Origin: Methanobacterium bryantii
GTDB taxonomy: Archaea; Methanobacteriota; Methanobacteria; Methanobacteriales; Methanobacteriaceae
Length of the DNA stretch: 64,000 nucleotides
Direction: 5' to 3'
NCBI RefSeq assembly: GCF_002287175.1
Contig: NZ_LMVM01000012.1
Location: 1 to 64,000 of the forward strand
Shown piece by piece: positions 1 through 9,100 of this stretch. The notes beneath the pieces are model-generated. The model saw only the letters and a list, made by a program, of their open reading frames with translations, had not been told where the DNA came from and searched no databases. The translations under genes and the position numbers were made by a program. Each line of letters begins with the position of its first letter. The stretch's first letter is position 1.

Positions 1-399
1 CTAACACCTTCATTTTCCATTTAAAATATTAGTACAAAATACCAATTGTACAAATCAACCATATAAATATTTCCATTTTAGTTGAGTAAATATCAAGTAA
101 AATTGAATTAAATGAAGCAGTACCAAACCGAAAAAATCAACATCAAAAAGCCATAATCTGCAAAAGCTATTTTTAAATTGCAAAATCATCACTTTCTACT
201 CCTAAAAATCAATTATCCTTTAACTGATGTACATGGACAATACAATTTTTTTAAATGAGTTTACCACTTCCAGTTTAAAACAAATACTGATTAATTTTTG
301 ACTATTATTTTAAAAAACTGTAATTTGCAAGAGAGACAAACTCCATTTTATGATAAACATTTGCAAAAAATTATTGTAATTTGATGATCTTAAATAATA
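1..399. other. Intergenic left edge, AT-rich
   Basis: No convincing gene lies in this stretch. On the minus strand two ATGs (CAT at 11-13 and 18-20 on the plus strand) could open a gene running leftwards out of the window, but only four to six codons are visible and neither has a clear ribosome binding site. The rest is AT-rich and presumably holds the promoter of the glycosylase gene that starts at 400. Confidence 0.3.
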
Positions 400-1383
400 A
401 TGATGCATATGAAGACCAGATTTAAAATAGAACCCCATGAATTTAAAGGTCCATTCGACATTGAACTTACCATTGGAAGCGGCCAGACCTCCCAGCCTGC
501 ATGGGAGAAGAAAGGCAAATACTTTCAAGGATTAATATTTGTAGAAAATAACGCTTGCCTTGTAAAAATAGCCCATACGCCCAACACTGATGATCCAATT
601 GATATAATAGCTGAATCCAAAGAAGAAATAGAAAAAGAACAGATTAAAGCTAAAATAATGGAAATTTTTGGTTTAAATGATGATCTCCCTAAGTTATATG
701 ATTTTTTAAGAAATGACCCCAAACTAGAACCTACAATCGATTTCTGTGAAGGTTTAAGACTATTTAAAGCTAATAACTTATTTGAATCAGTTGTATGCTC
801 CATAACATCTGCCCATAACTCCATAAAGCAGTGGAACAAAGCTATAAATCTATTAAAGGAAAAATTTGGAGATGAATACAAATTCTCATCAGGTACATTC
901 TACTCTTTTCCTAGCCCTCAAATACTTGCAAATGCCCCGGAACATGAGTTTGATGAAGAAGAATGCAGCCCAGAATTACTTAAAACACGGGCTTCATGGA
1001 AAGACCTTAGAAGCTGCCGCGTAGGCTACAGGTCAAAATACATAATTAAGGCATCTGAAATGGTTCAAAACGAAATAGATCTGCAGAAAATTAGCAAAAT
1101 GGACTATGAAACTGCTTTTGATACAATACTCAAGATTCCTGGAGTGGGGCCCAAAGTAGGGGACTGTATCCTCCTTTACGGTTATGGATTTGGAAAAGCC
1201 TTCCCAGTGGATATATGGATAAGTAGAATCGTTTCCAGTCTTTACTTTGATGGGAAGAACGTTACAAACCCTAAAATGAGAAAATTTGGTATAGAAAGGT
1301 TTGGAAATTATGCAGGATATACACAGCTGTATTTATTCCACTATGCGCGGAAATCCGGGCTTATGAAGACCTTGAAGAAATAA
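400..1383 (+). CDS. ogg: 8-oxoguanine DNA glycosylase/AP lyase (OGG1-like, HhH-GPD)
   Basis: Base-excision repair enzyme expected to remove 8-oxoguanine and cut the abasic site. The 327-residue protein has an N-terminal OGG_N-like region (about residues 10-120) followed by a helix-hairpin-helix-GPD domain. The hairpin reads GVGPKVGDC at 248-256, placing the presumptive Schiff-base lysine at K252. The catalytic aspartate is D271 in PVDIWI, matching the Lys/Asp pair of OGG1. Length fits OGG1-type enzymes rather than the shorter AGOG or OGG2 types. ATG codons occur at 400, 403 and 409 with no strong ribosome binding site, so the exact start is uncertain by three residues. AlkA-like specificity is less likely because the lysine is present. 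It stands alone, with an independent gene following at 1520. Confidence 0.85.
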   Translation: MMHMKTRFKIEPHEFKGPFDIELTIGSGQTSQPAWEKKGKYFQGLIFVENNACLVKIAHTPNTDDPIDIIAESKEEIEKEQIKAKIMEIFGLNDDLPKLYDFLRNDPKLEPTIDFCEGLRLFKANNLFESVVCSITSAHNSIKQWNKAINLLKEKFGDEYKFSSGTFYSFPSPQILANAPEHEFDEEECSPELLKTRASWKDLRSCRVGYRSKYIIKASEMVQNEIDLQKISKMDYETAFDTILKIPGVGPKVGDCILLYGYGFGKAFPVDIWISRIVSSLYFDGKNVTNPKMRKFGIERFGNYAGYTQLYLFHYARKSGLMKTLKK

Positions 1384-1519
1384 TTAGAAGATAATTTATC
1401 ACCATATTGAATAATATCAAAATGATGAGTTAAATAAATTTATTTAGCTAAAACAAGCTTTAAATAATCAGACCACAAAAAGCGTGAAACATTACTTTGA
1501 AAGGTTGAAATGTCAATGA

Positions 1520-2152
1520 GTGATTTGTATGGGCGAGCTTTCAGATGCACTGGATGAATTCAGTGAAATTTCAAGGGAATTCCATGCAAGAATACAAAAA
1601 ATTTTAAGGGATAAGTACTGCTGGAAATGTCCAATGAGGTCTACAAGTAAAAATACTTTTTGTAATGAGTTAGATGCATGGATTAGACTTACAGGTGCCT
1701 TTGAAAGAGGAGTTCAGGATAATATGCTCAATAATGTTGCATATGATGAACTAGAGATTATAACCTCAAGATACTTATTTAAACTCTTAAAAAAGCATAA
1801 AAGACACTTAAAATGTAATAAAACAACTATTTTAAAATTAAAGGAAGATGTTGATCCATTTGCTTTAAAAGAGGATCTACTTTTTATTGAAGAAAATCCA
1901 GAATCAGTTAAAACTAATGATCTGATTTTATGGCCTCAAATTTGCCCAGTTTCATTTTACTGGTTTTCAAAAGCTAAAATACTGGGCATTATTCCGTTTA
2001 AAATCCTAAAAGTAGAAAAATCATTTCAAAAAGAAGGACATAAGTTTGTTCAAGTAGAAAACAGCTTAGAAATTCCATTAGAATATATAACAGGGAAACT
2101 AATTAAAATTATAAGTAAAAACGATCCAGTATATTCAAAACTAGATTTATAA
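1520..2152 (+). CDS. Conserved hypothetical protein with CxxC motif
   Basis: I do not recognise a named family. The 210-residue soluble protein begins with a GTG at 1520 behind AGGTTGA; an in-frame ATG at 1529 is an alternative start. The N-terminal half is helical and charged and contains CWKCP (C34, C37) with a further Cys at 48, suggesting a small metal site. The C-terminal part (about 135-205) has proline- and aromatic-rich strands (LILWPQICP) and ends in beta-rich sequence. Its hydrophobic pattern faintly recalls the S24/S26 peptidase fold, but I see no Ser/Lys catalytic pair. The next gene, encoding a GAF protein, starts 27 bases after the stop in the same direction, so the two are probably co-transcribed. 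This is inference from spacing only. Confidence 0.6.
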   Translation: MICMGELSDALDEFSEISREFHARIQKILRDKYCWKCPMRSTSKNTFCNELDAWIRLTGAFERGVQDNMLNNVAYDELEIITSRYLFKLLKKHKRHLKCNKTTILKLKEDVDPFALKEDLLFIEENPESVKTNDLILWPQICPVSFYWFSKAKILGIIPFKILKVEKSFQKEGHKFVQVENSLEIPLEYITGKLIKIISKNDPVYSKLDL

Positions 2153-2179
2153 CCGACTAAAATAAGTAGGGAACTCCAA

Positions 2180-2764
2180 ATGAAAGTTGAAGAAAACTTT
2201 AAAACTCAGGATAAATCCCGTAAAAACCCAAAATTTATAATTGGCGTTATTGATTCATATATTCATAGTGGAGATAAAAATCACATTCCAGATATTTTAA
2301 ATGGTTCTTTTTCTCTTAAAGAAATTTCAGATACTATCTTAAAAGAGGCAACCAGATTAACTGAAAGTAAATACTGTTATGTAGCCTATGTAGATCCCAA
2401 AAATAAGGATAGTGTAGGAATTTCATTCACTAAAATGACGCCCGAATGCGATATGTACGAAAAAATAGGAGAATCGCGGTTTCCTGTGAGAAAAGATGGT
2501 ACCTACGGCGGACTTCTGGGATATTCACTGGATACAGGGGAATCATTTTATACTCAAGATGTTACTGGCCATGAAGCTGCTCATGGGATTCCAAAGGGAC
2601 ATGTTCCTGTAAAACAGTTTTTATCTGTTCCTGTATTTTCAAAAGACAGAATTACCGGCCAAATTGTCATTGGTAACCCTAAAAGAGATTATACAGATAA
2701 AAACCTGAAAATAATTGAAAAAATAGCTGATTTTTATGGTCTAGTTCTTGAAAACTTGTTTTAA
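2180..2764 (+). CDS. GAF-domain sensory protein
   Basis: Predicted soluble single-domain sensor of 194 residues. A linker of about 40 residues precedes a GAF domain (about 45-194). Diagnostic features are a helix with EATRLTESKYCYVAYVD, the Gly-rich turn GTYGGLLGYSLDTGE, and SVPVFSKDRITGQIVIGNP near the C-terminus. No histidine-kinase, HTH or cyclase output domain is attached, so it probably works by binding a small molecule or a partner protein. The start ATG is preceded by TAGGGAAC. It follows the Cys-containing hypothetical gene closely, and its ligand is unknown. Single GAF proteins of this kind are common in Methanobacterium. Confidence 0.8.
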   Translation: MKVEENFKTQDKSRKNPKFIIGVIDSYIHSGDKNHIPDILNGSFSLKEISDTILKEATRLTESKYCYVAYVDPKNKDSVGISFTKMTPECDMYEKIGESRFPVRKDGTYGGLLGYSLDTGESFYTQDVTGHEAAHGIPKGHVPVKQFLSVPVFSKDRITGQIVIGNPKRDYTDKNLKIIEKIADFYGLVLENLF

Positions 2765-2791
2765 ATAAAAAAATAAAATAAATAATTATAT

Positions 2792-3100
2792 TTATCTTAA
2801 GGCTTCAGGCGGGTTTCTTCTTTTCAAAATAACTGCTGCGATGTATCCAAGTCCTAAAGTTATTAGAACACCTACAATCAATGCCACTATTCCACCGTAA
2901 GGATTATCTTCACCTAAAAATGGTATAGTATAATCTGGCATTGGTGCCTCATAAATTCCTGACTCTTCAGTGGTAGATACGTCCTCTGCAGTCTTTTCAA
3001 GTCCATCAGGATTGCTTGAAGCTATAAATGGTGCTAAAACAGCAATTATTATGCAGATTACTAATCCTCCCAGGACTAATTTTTTGTCTTTAGGGCTCAT
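2792..3100 (-). CDS. cbiN: Cobalt/nickel ECF transporter accessory protein, CbiN/PDGLE type
   Basis: Small membrane partner of the CbiM substrate-binding component in Co/Ni uptake. The 102-residue protein has two membrane helices (about 8-27 and 70-90) flanking an extracytoplasmic loop that starts with the signature PDGLE (residues 31-35). The ATG overlaps the cbiM stop codon by four bases (ATGA), so the pair is translationally coupled, and the ribosome site GAGGC lies inside the end of cbiM. Genes for the energising CbiQ and CbiO subunits are not in this window, so they are either elsewhere or this pair uses another power source. Confidence 0.88.
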   Translation of the reverse strand: MSPKDKKLVLGGLVICIIIAVLAPFIASSNPDGLEKTAEDVSTTEESGIYEAPMPDYTIPFLGEDNPYGGIVALIVGVLITLGLGYIAAVILKRRNPPEALR

Positions 3101-3771
3101 TTTGCTGCAGCCTCCATAGATTCAGATTTAGTTTCTTCAACATTCTTTTTTCTGTTCCAAGCGAGTAAATCTGGCCTTACACTTTCCAGTCCCATAATTA
3201 CTACCACTGTTAGAACTGCTTCAATGATTCCGATTAATGCATGGTATAATCCCATCATTTCAAGTCCAGGTACAAGTGGGAACGTTCCAGCAAGCCACAT
3301 TTCTACTGCAACTGCTTCAGATGCTAAGAAAATAGATAACCATGATGCTACGCCTATAGCTGCTATTTTTCCTATTGATTTTCTAAGGGCTTTAAATGTG
3401 AAAAGTCCTACAAATCCTCCTATAATTCCCATGTTAAGTACGTTAGCACCTATTGTAGTTATTCCACCGTCTCCGAAGAATAAAGCCTGAACAAGTAGTA
3501 CTAATGTAAATATTATAACTGCTGCTTCGGGAGCACAGAATACAAGTGCGACTAATGCTCCTCCCACCATATGTCCACTCGTTCCAAATGCTATAGGAAT
3601 GTTCATGGACATTATGGCAAATATACCTGCAGCTAAAACTGCCATTAACGGAACTGATTTTTCATCAAGGTTCTTTCTGGCCCATTTTTGTGAGAAGTAC
3701 AATGCCACAATAAGAATAACAAAATAAATGGCACACTGCCACAAAGGTATAAATCCATTTGGTATATGCAT
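3097..3771 (-). CDS. cbiM: Cobalt/nickel ECF transporter S component CbiM
   Basis: Integral membrane protein of 224 residues that binds and translocates Co2+ or Ni2+. The hallmark is the extreme N-terminus Met-His-Ile-Pro-Asn-Gly; in the family the amino group and His2 coordinate the metal, so the start at 3771 is fixed. It is preceded by GGGAGGATAAAAAT. A conserved His sits in FGTSGHMVGGALVALVF (about 60-76), and about seven hydrophobic segments follow. cbiN overlaps its end. Upstream, between this gene and DUF2149, lie three copies of the operator-like motif TATTAC-N24/25-GTAATA, arguing for metal-responsive control. Sequence alone does not separate nickel from cobalt specificity. Confidence 0.92.
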   Translation of the reverse strand: MHIPNGFIPLWQCAIYFVILIVALYFSQKWARKNLDEKSVPLMAVLAAGIFAIMSMNIPIAFGTSGHMVGGALVALVFCAPEAAVIIFTLVLLVQALFFGDGGITTIGANVLNMGIIGGFVGLFTFKALRKSIGKIAAIGVASWLSIFLASEAVAVEMWLAGTFPLVPGLEMMGLYHALIGIIEAVLTVVVIMGLESVRPDLLAWNRKKNVEETKSESMEAAAK

Positions 3772-3819
3772 ATTTTTATCCTCCCTTTACTTTATAAGGA
3801 TCATTTTTAAGTTAATGGA

Positions 3820-4015
3820 GTATTACCAAACCTGATTTCAGAGGATAAAAGTTAATACTCCATTTTAAAGCTCTATGACCCTTAAACTCTCCGTCTATGC
3901 CTTTTAATTTTTAATCATATAAAGCTTTCCATCAGTATTACAAAAACCATTATTTCATCATTAAATGTAATAAAAAAGTATTACATCAGTTCTATTTTTA
4001 ATGGAAAATGTAATA
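3820..4015. promoter_or_regulatory. Three operator-like inverted repeats upstream of cbiMN
   Basis: Two exact copies of TATTAC-N25-GTAATA lie at 3936-3972 and 3979-4015. A third, variant copy (TATTAC at 3821-3826, GTTAATA at 3851-3857, spacer 24) lies closest to cbiM. Around this third site is a perfect 12-bp inverted repeat, AATGGAGTATTA at 3814-3825 and its complement at 3853-3864. The same architecture recurs upstream of DUF2162, the third CobN-like gene and both small paralogues. Half-site centres are 31 bp apart, about three helical turns, so the regulator would bind one DNA face. The regulator is not identified; a metal-responsive repressor such as a NikR- or DtxR-like protein is an inference from the genes controlled. 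Confidence 0.65.
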
Positions 4016-4147
4016 ACACACTATTTCAGACAAAAAAAACTAATAAACGACAATTTCTGATCGTTCTATAAATAGTATACTAAGCCCTAAAACTCAGCTT
4101 AACCTATCTTAAAAAAAATAGATGAAAAAATATAAAAAAAGTAACCG

Positions 4148-4483
4148 TCAACCCTCAACCATAATCAATTTACCGCTGCTAGGATCCTTATATACCGTTC
4201 CCATTTGCACATAACCTTTTCCTTGTCCAGATTGGCTTTGTGGTGTGTTGTTGAGTTGTTTACCCTGTTGAATTTCAGCAGCTTTCTTCATGGCTTCCAT
4301 GGTCTGTTTTTTCTCTTCTGAAGTTGAATCACTGAAAACAACACTCTGCATATTCCATGATAATACCAGAAATATAAGGAATCCAACGGCCAATACGAGC
4401 ATTGCATCTACTAAATTAGATGTGCCTGCCATTGGATCTTCTTCTTGAGTGTTAAGTAATCTGCGCCGGTTTTTTCGAAGCAT
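4148..4483 (-). CDS. DUF2149 membrane protein, partner of the ExbB-type channel
   Basis: A 111-residue protein with a short basic N-terminus, the family signature EEDPMAGTSNLVDAMLVLA (about 14-32) leading into one membrane helix (about 25-45), and a soluble Gln-rich C-terminal part ending in KDPSSGKLIMVEG. The topology (cytoplasmic N-terminus with a conserved Asp in the helix, then an external domain) resembles ExbD/TolR, the usual partner of ExbB, and that is its probable role. The ATG at 4483 has a GGAGGT nine bases upstream and lies inside the 3' end of the channel gene (32-bp overlap), so the two are coupled. In bacteria and archaea DUF2149 is typically encoded beside ExbB-like and CobN-like genes, as it is here. 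Confidence 0.82.
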   Translation of the reverse strand: MLRKNRRRLLNTQEEDPMAGTSNLVDAMLVLAVGFLIFLVLSWNMQSVVFSDSTSEEKKQTMEAMKKAAEIQQGKQLNNTPQSQSGQGKGYVQMGTVYKDPSSGKLIMVEG

Positions 4484-5120
4484 TTTCTAAGACCTCCAGA
4501 ACAGATTCTGCCAGTGTTTCAAGGGTCGAAAGGTTATCTTCGTACCACCGCCTTCTAACTTTAGAAATGACGTATGCAACACCTCCAGCAGCTATACCAA
4601 CAACAGTAGTGTCAAAAGCAATTATTATTGCCTGTGCAAGAGTATTTATGTCTCCAGAACCTAAAGCTGCTAAACCAGGACCCATTGGTATTAATGTACC
4701 CATAAGTCCAAGGGTTGGGCCAAGCCGTGTTACGATATCTGTTTTCTCGAGACTTTTAGCTATTTTATATTCTTCATTTTCAATTAACTTCCTTGCAAGG
4801 GATTCCCTTGATTTTAAACCTATATCATCAGACTCTACAATACTCACCAGTATTTCCTTATGATTTTCAGATAAATTACTCTTTTCAACCACTTCCAGTA
4901 CATGTTCTGGGGTGCCGGGGTTTGACATGTCTTTTATAAGTTTTTTAACGTCCCCAACTTCAAATTTAACCCTGCTTGAATATTCAGAGAGTAAACCTCC
5001 AAAACTAATTATTGCATAGACCATAAAGGCCAGTAAACCTATAATAACAGGTATAAGAAGGCTCTGGGATATAACGTGTAAAGCTGCACTTAATGCTTCA
5101 CTTCCAGGAATTGTCGCCAT
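4452..5120 (-). CDS. MotA/TolQ/ExbB proton-channel family protein
   Basis: A 222-residue membrane protein with the ExbB/TolQ layout. One helix lies near the N-terminus (about 15-40), followed by a long cytoplasmic helical loop (about 45-130) and two C-terminal helices (about 132-155 and 165-190). The signature LGPTLGLMGTLIPMGPGLAALG includes the conserved Pro and Gly pairs that line the ion path in this family. It would harvest the ion gradient to drive a surface process, with the DUF2149 product as the ExbD-like partner. The start has GAGGTGATTTA directly upstream. The gene begins 13 bases after the DUF2162 stop and overlaps DUF2149, forming one operon. Archaea lack an outer membrane and TonB, so what it energises is unknown; the neighbouring CobN-like surface proteins are the obvious candidates. 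Confidence 0.88.
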   Translation of the reverse strand: MATIPGSEALSAALHVISQSLLIPVIIGLLAFMVYAIISFGGLLSEYSSRVKFEVGDVKKLIKDMSNPGTPEHVLEVVEKSNLSENHKEILVSIVESDDIGLKSRESLARKLIENEEYKIAKSLEKTDIVTRLGPTLGLMGTLIPMGPGLAALGSGDINTLAQAIIIAFDTTVVGIAAGGVAYVISKVRRRWYEDNLSTLETLAESVLEVLENASKKPAQIT

Positions 5121-5133
5121 TAAATCACCTCAT

Positions 5134-5841
5134 TTATTTTTGTATTAGAATGCTTCTCTTTTTTGTCAGGTAAAATCCTGCAAATACAAGTACTACAACA
5201 AGTAGTACTGCATAAATCAATGTTTCTGCAGATGGAACAGTTAACGGGCTCATTTGAGATTGAAGAACTGTACTTATATTTGGAATAACTATAGCAGAAG
5301 CTAAAAAGTAAAGGCCAACAAAAAGCATAAAATTACCCAACAAAACAGGGTAAGGCTTCTTCAAAACCCTTACTATTGCACCAGATGCAAAATAAAAGGC
5401 AAGTATAGTTATACTAAGGAAAACAGCCGCATATTGCCCAACAAATACTGTAGAAACTCCTATAAATGGAGAAGCCAGTACTATAGCTGCTATAACCGCC
5501 CCAAAACAACATGGACACGGTGCAATCATTGCAGCACATGATGCCTTAGCATGATTTTTACGATGCACTTTCCATTCCCTAATGGTGTGAAAACCTGCAT
5601 ACATAATTATAACTGACATAGCTAAAAATATAGCGAAATTATAATCATACACGACCTTATAAACAATATCAGTATGTCCTGAAACTAAAAATGCTAATAT
5701 GAATATTCCAAGACCGTAACCAGCAGATACTCCCACTGCAGCTTTTTTAGAAAGCCCAGCAAATCCAGATGCAAGCCCGATCTTAATACCGAACACTAAA
5801 ATTGCAGATAATATTCCCATTTGCCATAATAACTCTAACAT
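5134..5841 (-). CDS. DUF2162 predicted membrane transporter
   Basis: Polytopic membrane protein of about 235 residues with about seven hydrophobic segments. A Cys-rich turn, CAAMIAPCPCCFGAVIAAI (near residues 103-121), at the start of one helix looks like a metal or thiol site. DUF2162 proteins are annotated as predicted transporters and occur in methanogens next to ExbB/DUF2149 genes. I place the start at ATG 5841 rather than the in-frame TTG at 5850, because GGTTGAT lies at the correct distance before 5841. The gene heads the DUF2162-ExbB-DUF2149 operon. A BRE/TATA-like GAAAGTATTATAT (5875-5886 on the complement) and two operator-like repeats lie immediately upstream. Transported substrate is unknown; the context suggests a metal ion or tetrapyrrole. 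Confidence 0.8.
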   Translation of the reverse strand: MLELLWQMGILSAILVFGIKIGLASGFAGLSKKAAVGVSAGYGLGIFILAFLVSGHTDIVYKVVYDYNFAIFLAMSVIIMYAGFHTIREWKVHRKNHAKASCAAMIAPCPCCFGAVIAAIVLASPFIGVSTVFVGQYAAVFLSITILAFYFASGAIVRVLKKPYPVLLGNFMLFVGLYFLASAIVIPNISTVLQSQMSPLTVPSAETLIYAVLLVVVLVFAGFYLTKKRSILIQK

Positions 5842-5874
5842 GATAATCAACCCAATTTTTATAGTTTAGTTCAA

Positions 5875-6007
5875 TATAATACTTTCTATTTTACTTTTAT
5901 TATTACATAGGGCCATTATTTCACCAAAAATGTAATACAATTTATCTAAAATTATTACTTAAATCAGTTATTTCACCAATTAGTAATAATTAAATAGAAA
6001 TTATTAC
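5875..6007. promoter_or_regulatory. Promoter and paired operator-like repeats upstream of the DUF2162 operon
   Basis: Read on the minus strand, GAAAGTATTATAT (5875-5886) fits an archaeal BRE plus TATA box for the gene starting at 5841. Directly upstream are TATTAC-N25-GTAATA at 5901-5937 and TATTAC-N24-GTAATA at 5953-5988, plus a lone TATTAC half-site at 6002-6007. The spacers of the two full sites share TTATTTCACCA, and one cbiM site has the near-identical TTATTTCATCA, so some interior bases are conserved as well as the half-sites. Confidence 0.65.
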
Positions 6008-6101
6008 GTTCTATCTTTAAATATACCTATTTTTATTACACAACCAAACCAGATACTTTTCATGACTTTTATCCCTACTTAAATAAAAAAATAGGGAAAT
6101 T

Positions 6102-9100
6102 TTAGTTTTTAGACCGTTTTAACAGGTTCAAAATATCTGATTTGAAGTAGCCAGCACCAAGTAAACACAAAATTGATATTACACCAATTATAGCCATTAC
6201 AGGGACACCTGAAGATCCTGACGCACCACTAGAAGCTGCTGTAGATACTTCATAGGCATTGTTACTGCCAGAAGCTACTGAAGCGCTGCTACTGCTGCTT
6301 GAAGCACTTTTAGTTGCAGCCGTAACCGCTGCAGCTCCAACACTGCCCACGCCGCTTCCAGAAGAACCAACACTGCCGCTGCCTTTACCAGTATCAGATT
6401 GGCCTTTACCCGAATTTTGTGAATTTTCCCCATTAGAGTTCTCACTTAAAACCTGACCAGTAGCCTTATACATCATATCCGCGAACTGTTTAAGCTGGGC
6501 CGTACTCAAAGAGGAACTCATCATCAGGAAATTGCTGAAGTCAATATTAGCACACGTGTGGTGGCAGCAGGTAACACCGTACGAAGTAGACTTTATATAA
6601 GTATCAACCAAGTCGGTAATAGTTTTCGAGTCTGCATTCCACAGACCTTTACGATATGCCGTAATAAGCCATCCGGCCATACTCTGGAAAGAAAATGCTT
6701 TATAATCTGCGTTAACACTGAATGCAGAACTCAGCAAAGTATTGGCCAGTTGATTCCATGTAGAATCGCTGACGAGTTTTCCGCCATTTGTATCTTTATT
6801 GATCAGATCAAATGCAGCTAAATTTTCAATCCTTGCAGAATATTCCAGCCAACCGCTTGCTCCCTGGTTCAAAAGAGCATTCACGTATTTTGGGTTTAAT
6901 AACGTAGATCTAATCTCCAAATTTATCTCTTCAGAAAGGCTCCTTGTTATGATATCGTTTTTGTTACGGATATCAACAATAGATGTATCTGGATTTGCAC
7001 CTAAATATTGAGATGCTAGAGTTACTCCTCCAAGCCAATCATAATAATCGCTTGAATCTAATAATCCCCATGTACTGTCAATATTTTGGGTTATTAAGTC
7101 TGTATTCTTTAATAAATACTCAAAGGTATCTCTATTACTGGACACGACAATATTACCATTTTTATCAACAGTCCATGCATTAGATATTCTTGACAGGTAT
7201 ATCTCTGCTAGTTCTTTGGTAACATCAGCACTATGCTCCCATTTACCCGTGTTTGGAAGGTAATCAGATACTCCTGTCCCTTCAAGAACCGCTCCAGGTA
7301 AACCAAATATACGATCCAAAGAGGGGTTTTGTGCATAATGTTTTTTAACATAGTTATCTTTTGTACTTTCATTTGTAGCATTAACCAGTGCCACTGCACC
7401 GGTCATGAGTTTTAACCAGTTTACATTACTTGTAACTGCTGTTGCAAAAACATCTATGCGCGGCCTGTGGATTACAGTACCATTACTAAGAGTTATAGTT
7501 AATTCAGATAGTTTCATTAGTTTAATACCAGTTACTGTGCCGCTGGCATCCCATACTGGCTCAACACCTAAATAATATAAAAATTGAGCAATAGCGACAC
7601 CTTCAGTACGCAGCAGTTCAGTACCCCACATAACAATAGCTATAGTATCAGGGAATTTTTTATGTTCCTCATAATACTCAACTATTTGCTTATTAACAAT
7701 ATTTTTAGCAGATTCCCATGCTGCTTCACTCGGCATTTTAGTAGAATCAACAGAGTACATACTGGTACCTGTAGGTAAACTATCGCAGTAAGATGGATCC
7801 CCTGCCAAACCCGGCACGATATAACCCCCACTTAAAGCTGTTATAATAGATTCTATTTCAGTATTGTTTGATAATTCTGAAATTGTTTCCACACAAAACT
7901 CTAAATTAGCATATAAATCACTCTGCTTGCTGATACCATTCTTTGCCGCTAGATTAGCTAAAGAAACCCCATTAACCAGTTGAGTTATATAATAGGTCAA
8001 TTTGCTTTTAATAGTAGTTACTTTCTCATCATATGCAGTATTGTGGGTCATAGTGTAATAATCTACACTTAATGACGGATACAATAATTTTTTGATGTTA
8101 TCCATGACCTTCGTTCTCGACGAAGCTATCGTAACTGTTTCCTGAATTAAATCATCGCCAGTGAGTCCTTTACCTAAAATATGTAAGCCTAATGTGATAA
8201 GATTATTTTGAAGTTCATCTAAATAACCATCAAGGCTATTAACCCATGTTTCAAAACTTTCACCCGTTTTCGGACCATCCAATCCTAAGTCATTAACAGC
8301 CACGTTTTTAATTTTAATTTGATACTGTGTCACCAGATCAGTAGCATTTACTTTAAGTGCATTTTTATAAGCAGTGATATAATTCTGCAGGGTGACATAA
8401 TCCCCATATAATTCTGAAGAAACTGTAGCTGGAGTCATATGACTTATAACAAGAGCAAATGCCCTGTCTTTAGCAACCATACCTTCACCCGGATCAGAAG
8501 TTATAAAAGGATATATGTCTGGTATTGTGGATAATTGAAAAGTCCAGTCATCTGCCTGCACTCCAATAGATCTACCCGGCAACCACTCCAGTGTTCCATG
8601 GGTTCCAAAGTTTATCATTACGTCTGCTTTGAATACTTCACTTAACCATTTATAAAATGCAACATACTGCTGATGAGGTGGAAGCGTTGCACTGTGATAA
8701 TCTTCAGCTGTTTCCAGTTCTTCCCATCCCCTACTTGGTTGAACTGTGATAAACACGTTACCGCAAACAATACCTGGAATAACAAGGTACTTGTTATCAT
8801 AAACCATGACTTTACCAATACCAGAGCCCCATTCAGCAACTAATTGATCTTGCAGCGTTTCAGGTAATTCATTGAACCATTTTATGTATTGGGTAAGATT
8901 TACAAGCTGTTTATTTGCAGTAAGATTTGCATAGTTGTCTTCAACATACTCATTAAGAAGTCCCTGAGCCCAGGTACCTTTATTACCAAATGAGGCGATT
9001 ATGGTATAAAGTTTCGTAGCAGAAGGAATTTCACTTCTTTTCATACCAATATTGTATCCCTCATCATACATCGCTACCAATAAATCATGGAGGCTCTGGA

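Noticed and set aside
2792..3771. Complete cobalt ECF transporter operon
   Set aside because: Only the M and N components are present; no cbiQ or cbiO frame lies in the flanking sequence.
6259..6456. Plus-strand frames opposite the CobN-like genes (also 14170-14442)
   Set aside because: Antisense shadows of the Ser/Gly/Ala-rich linker; low-complexity Leu/Pro peptides.
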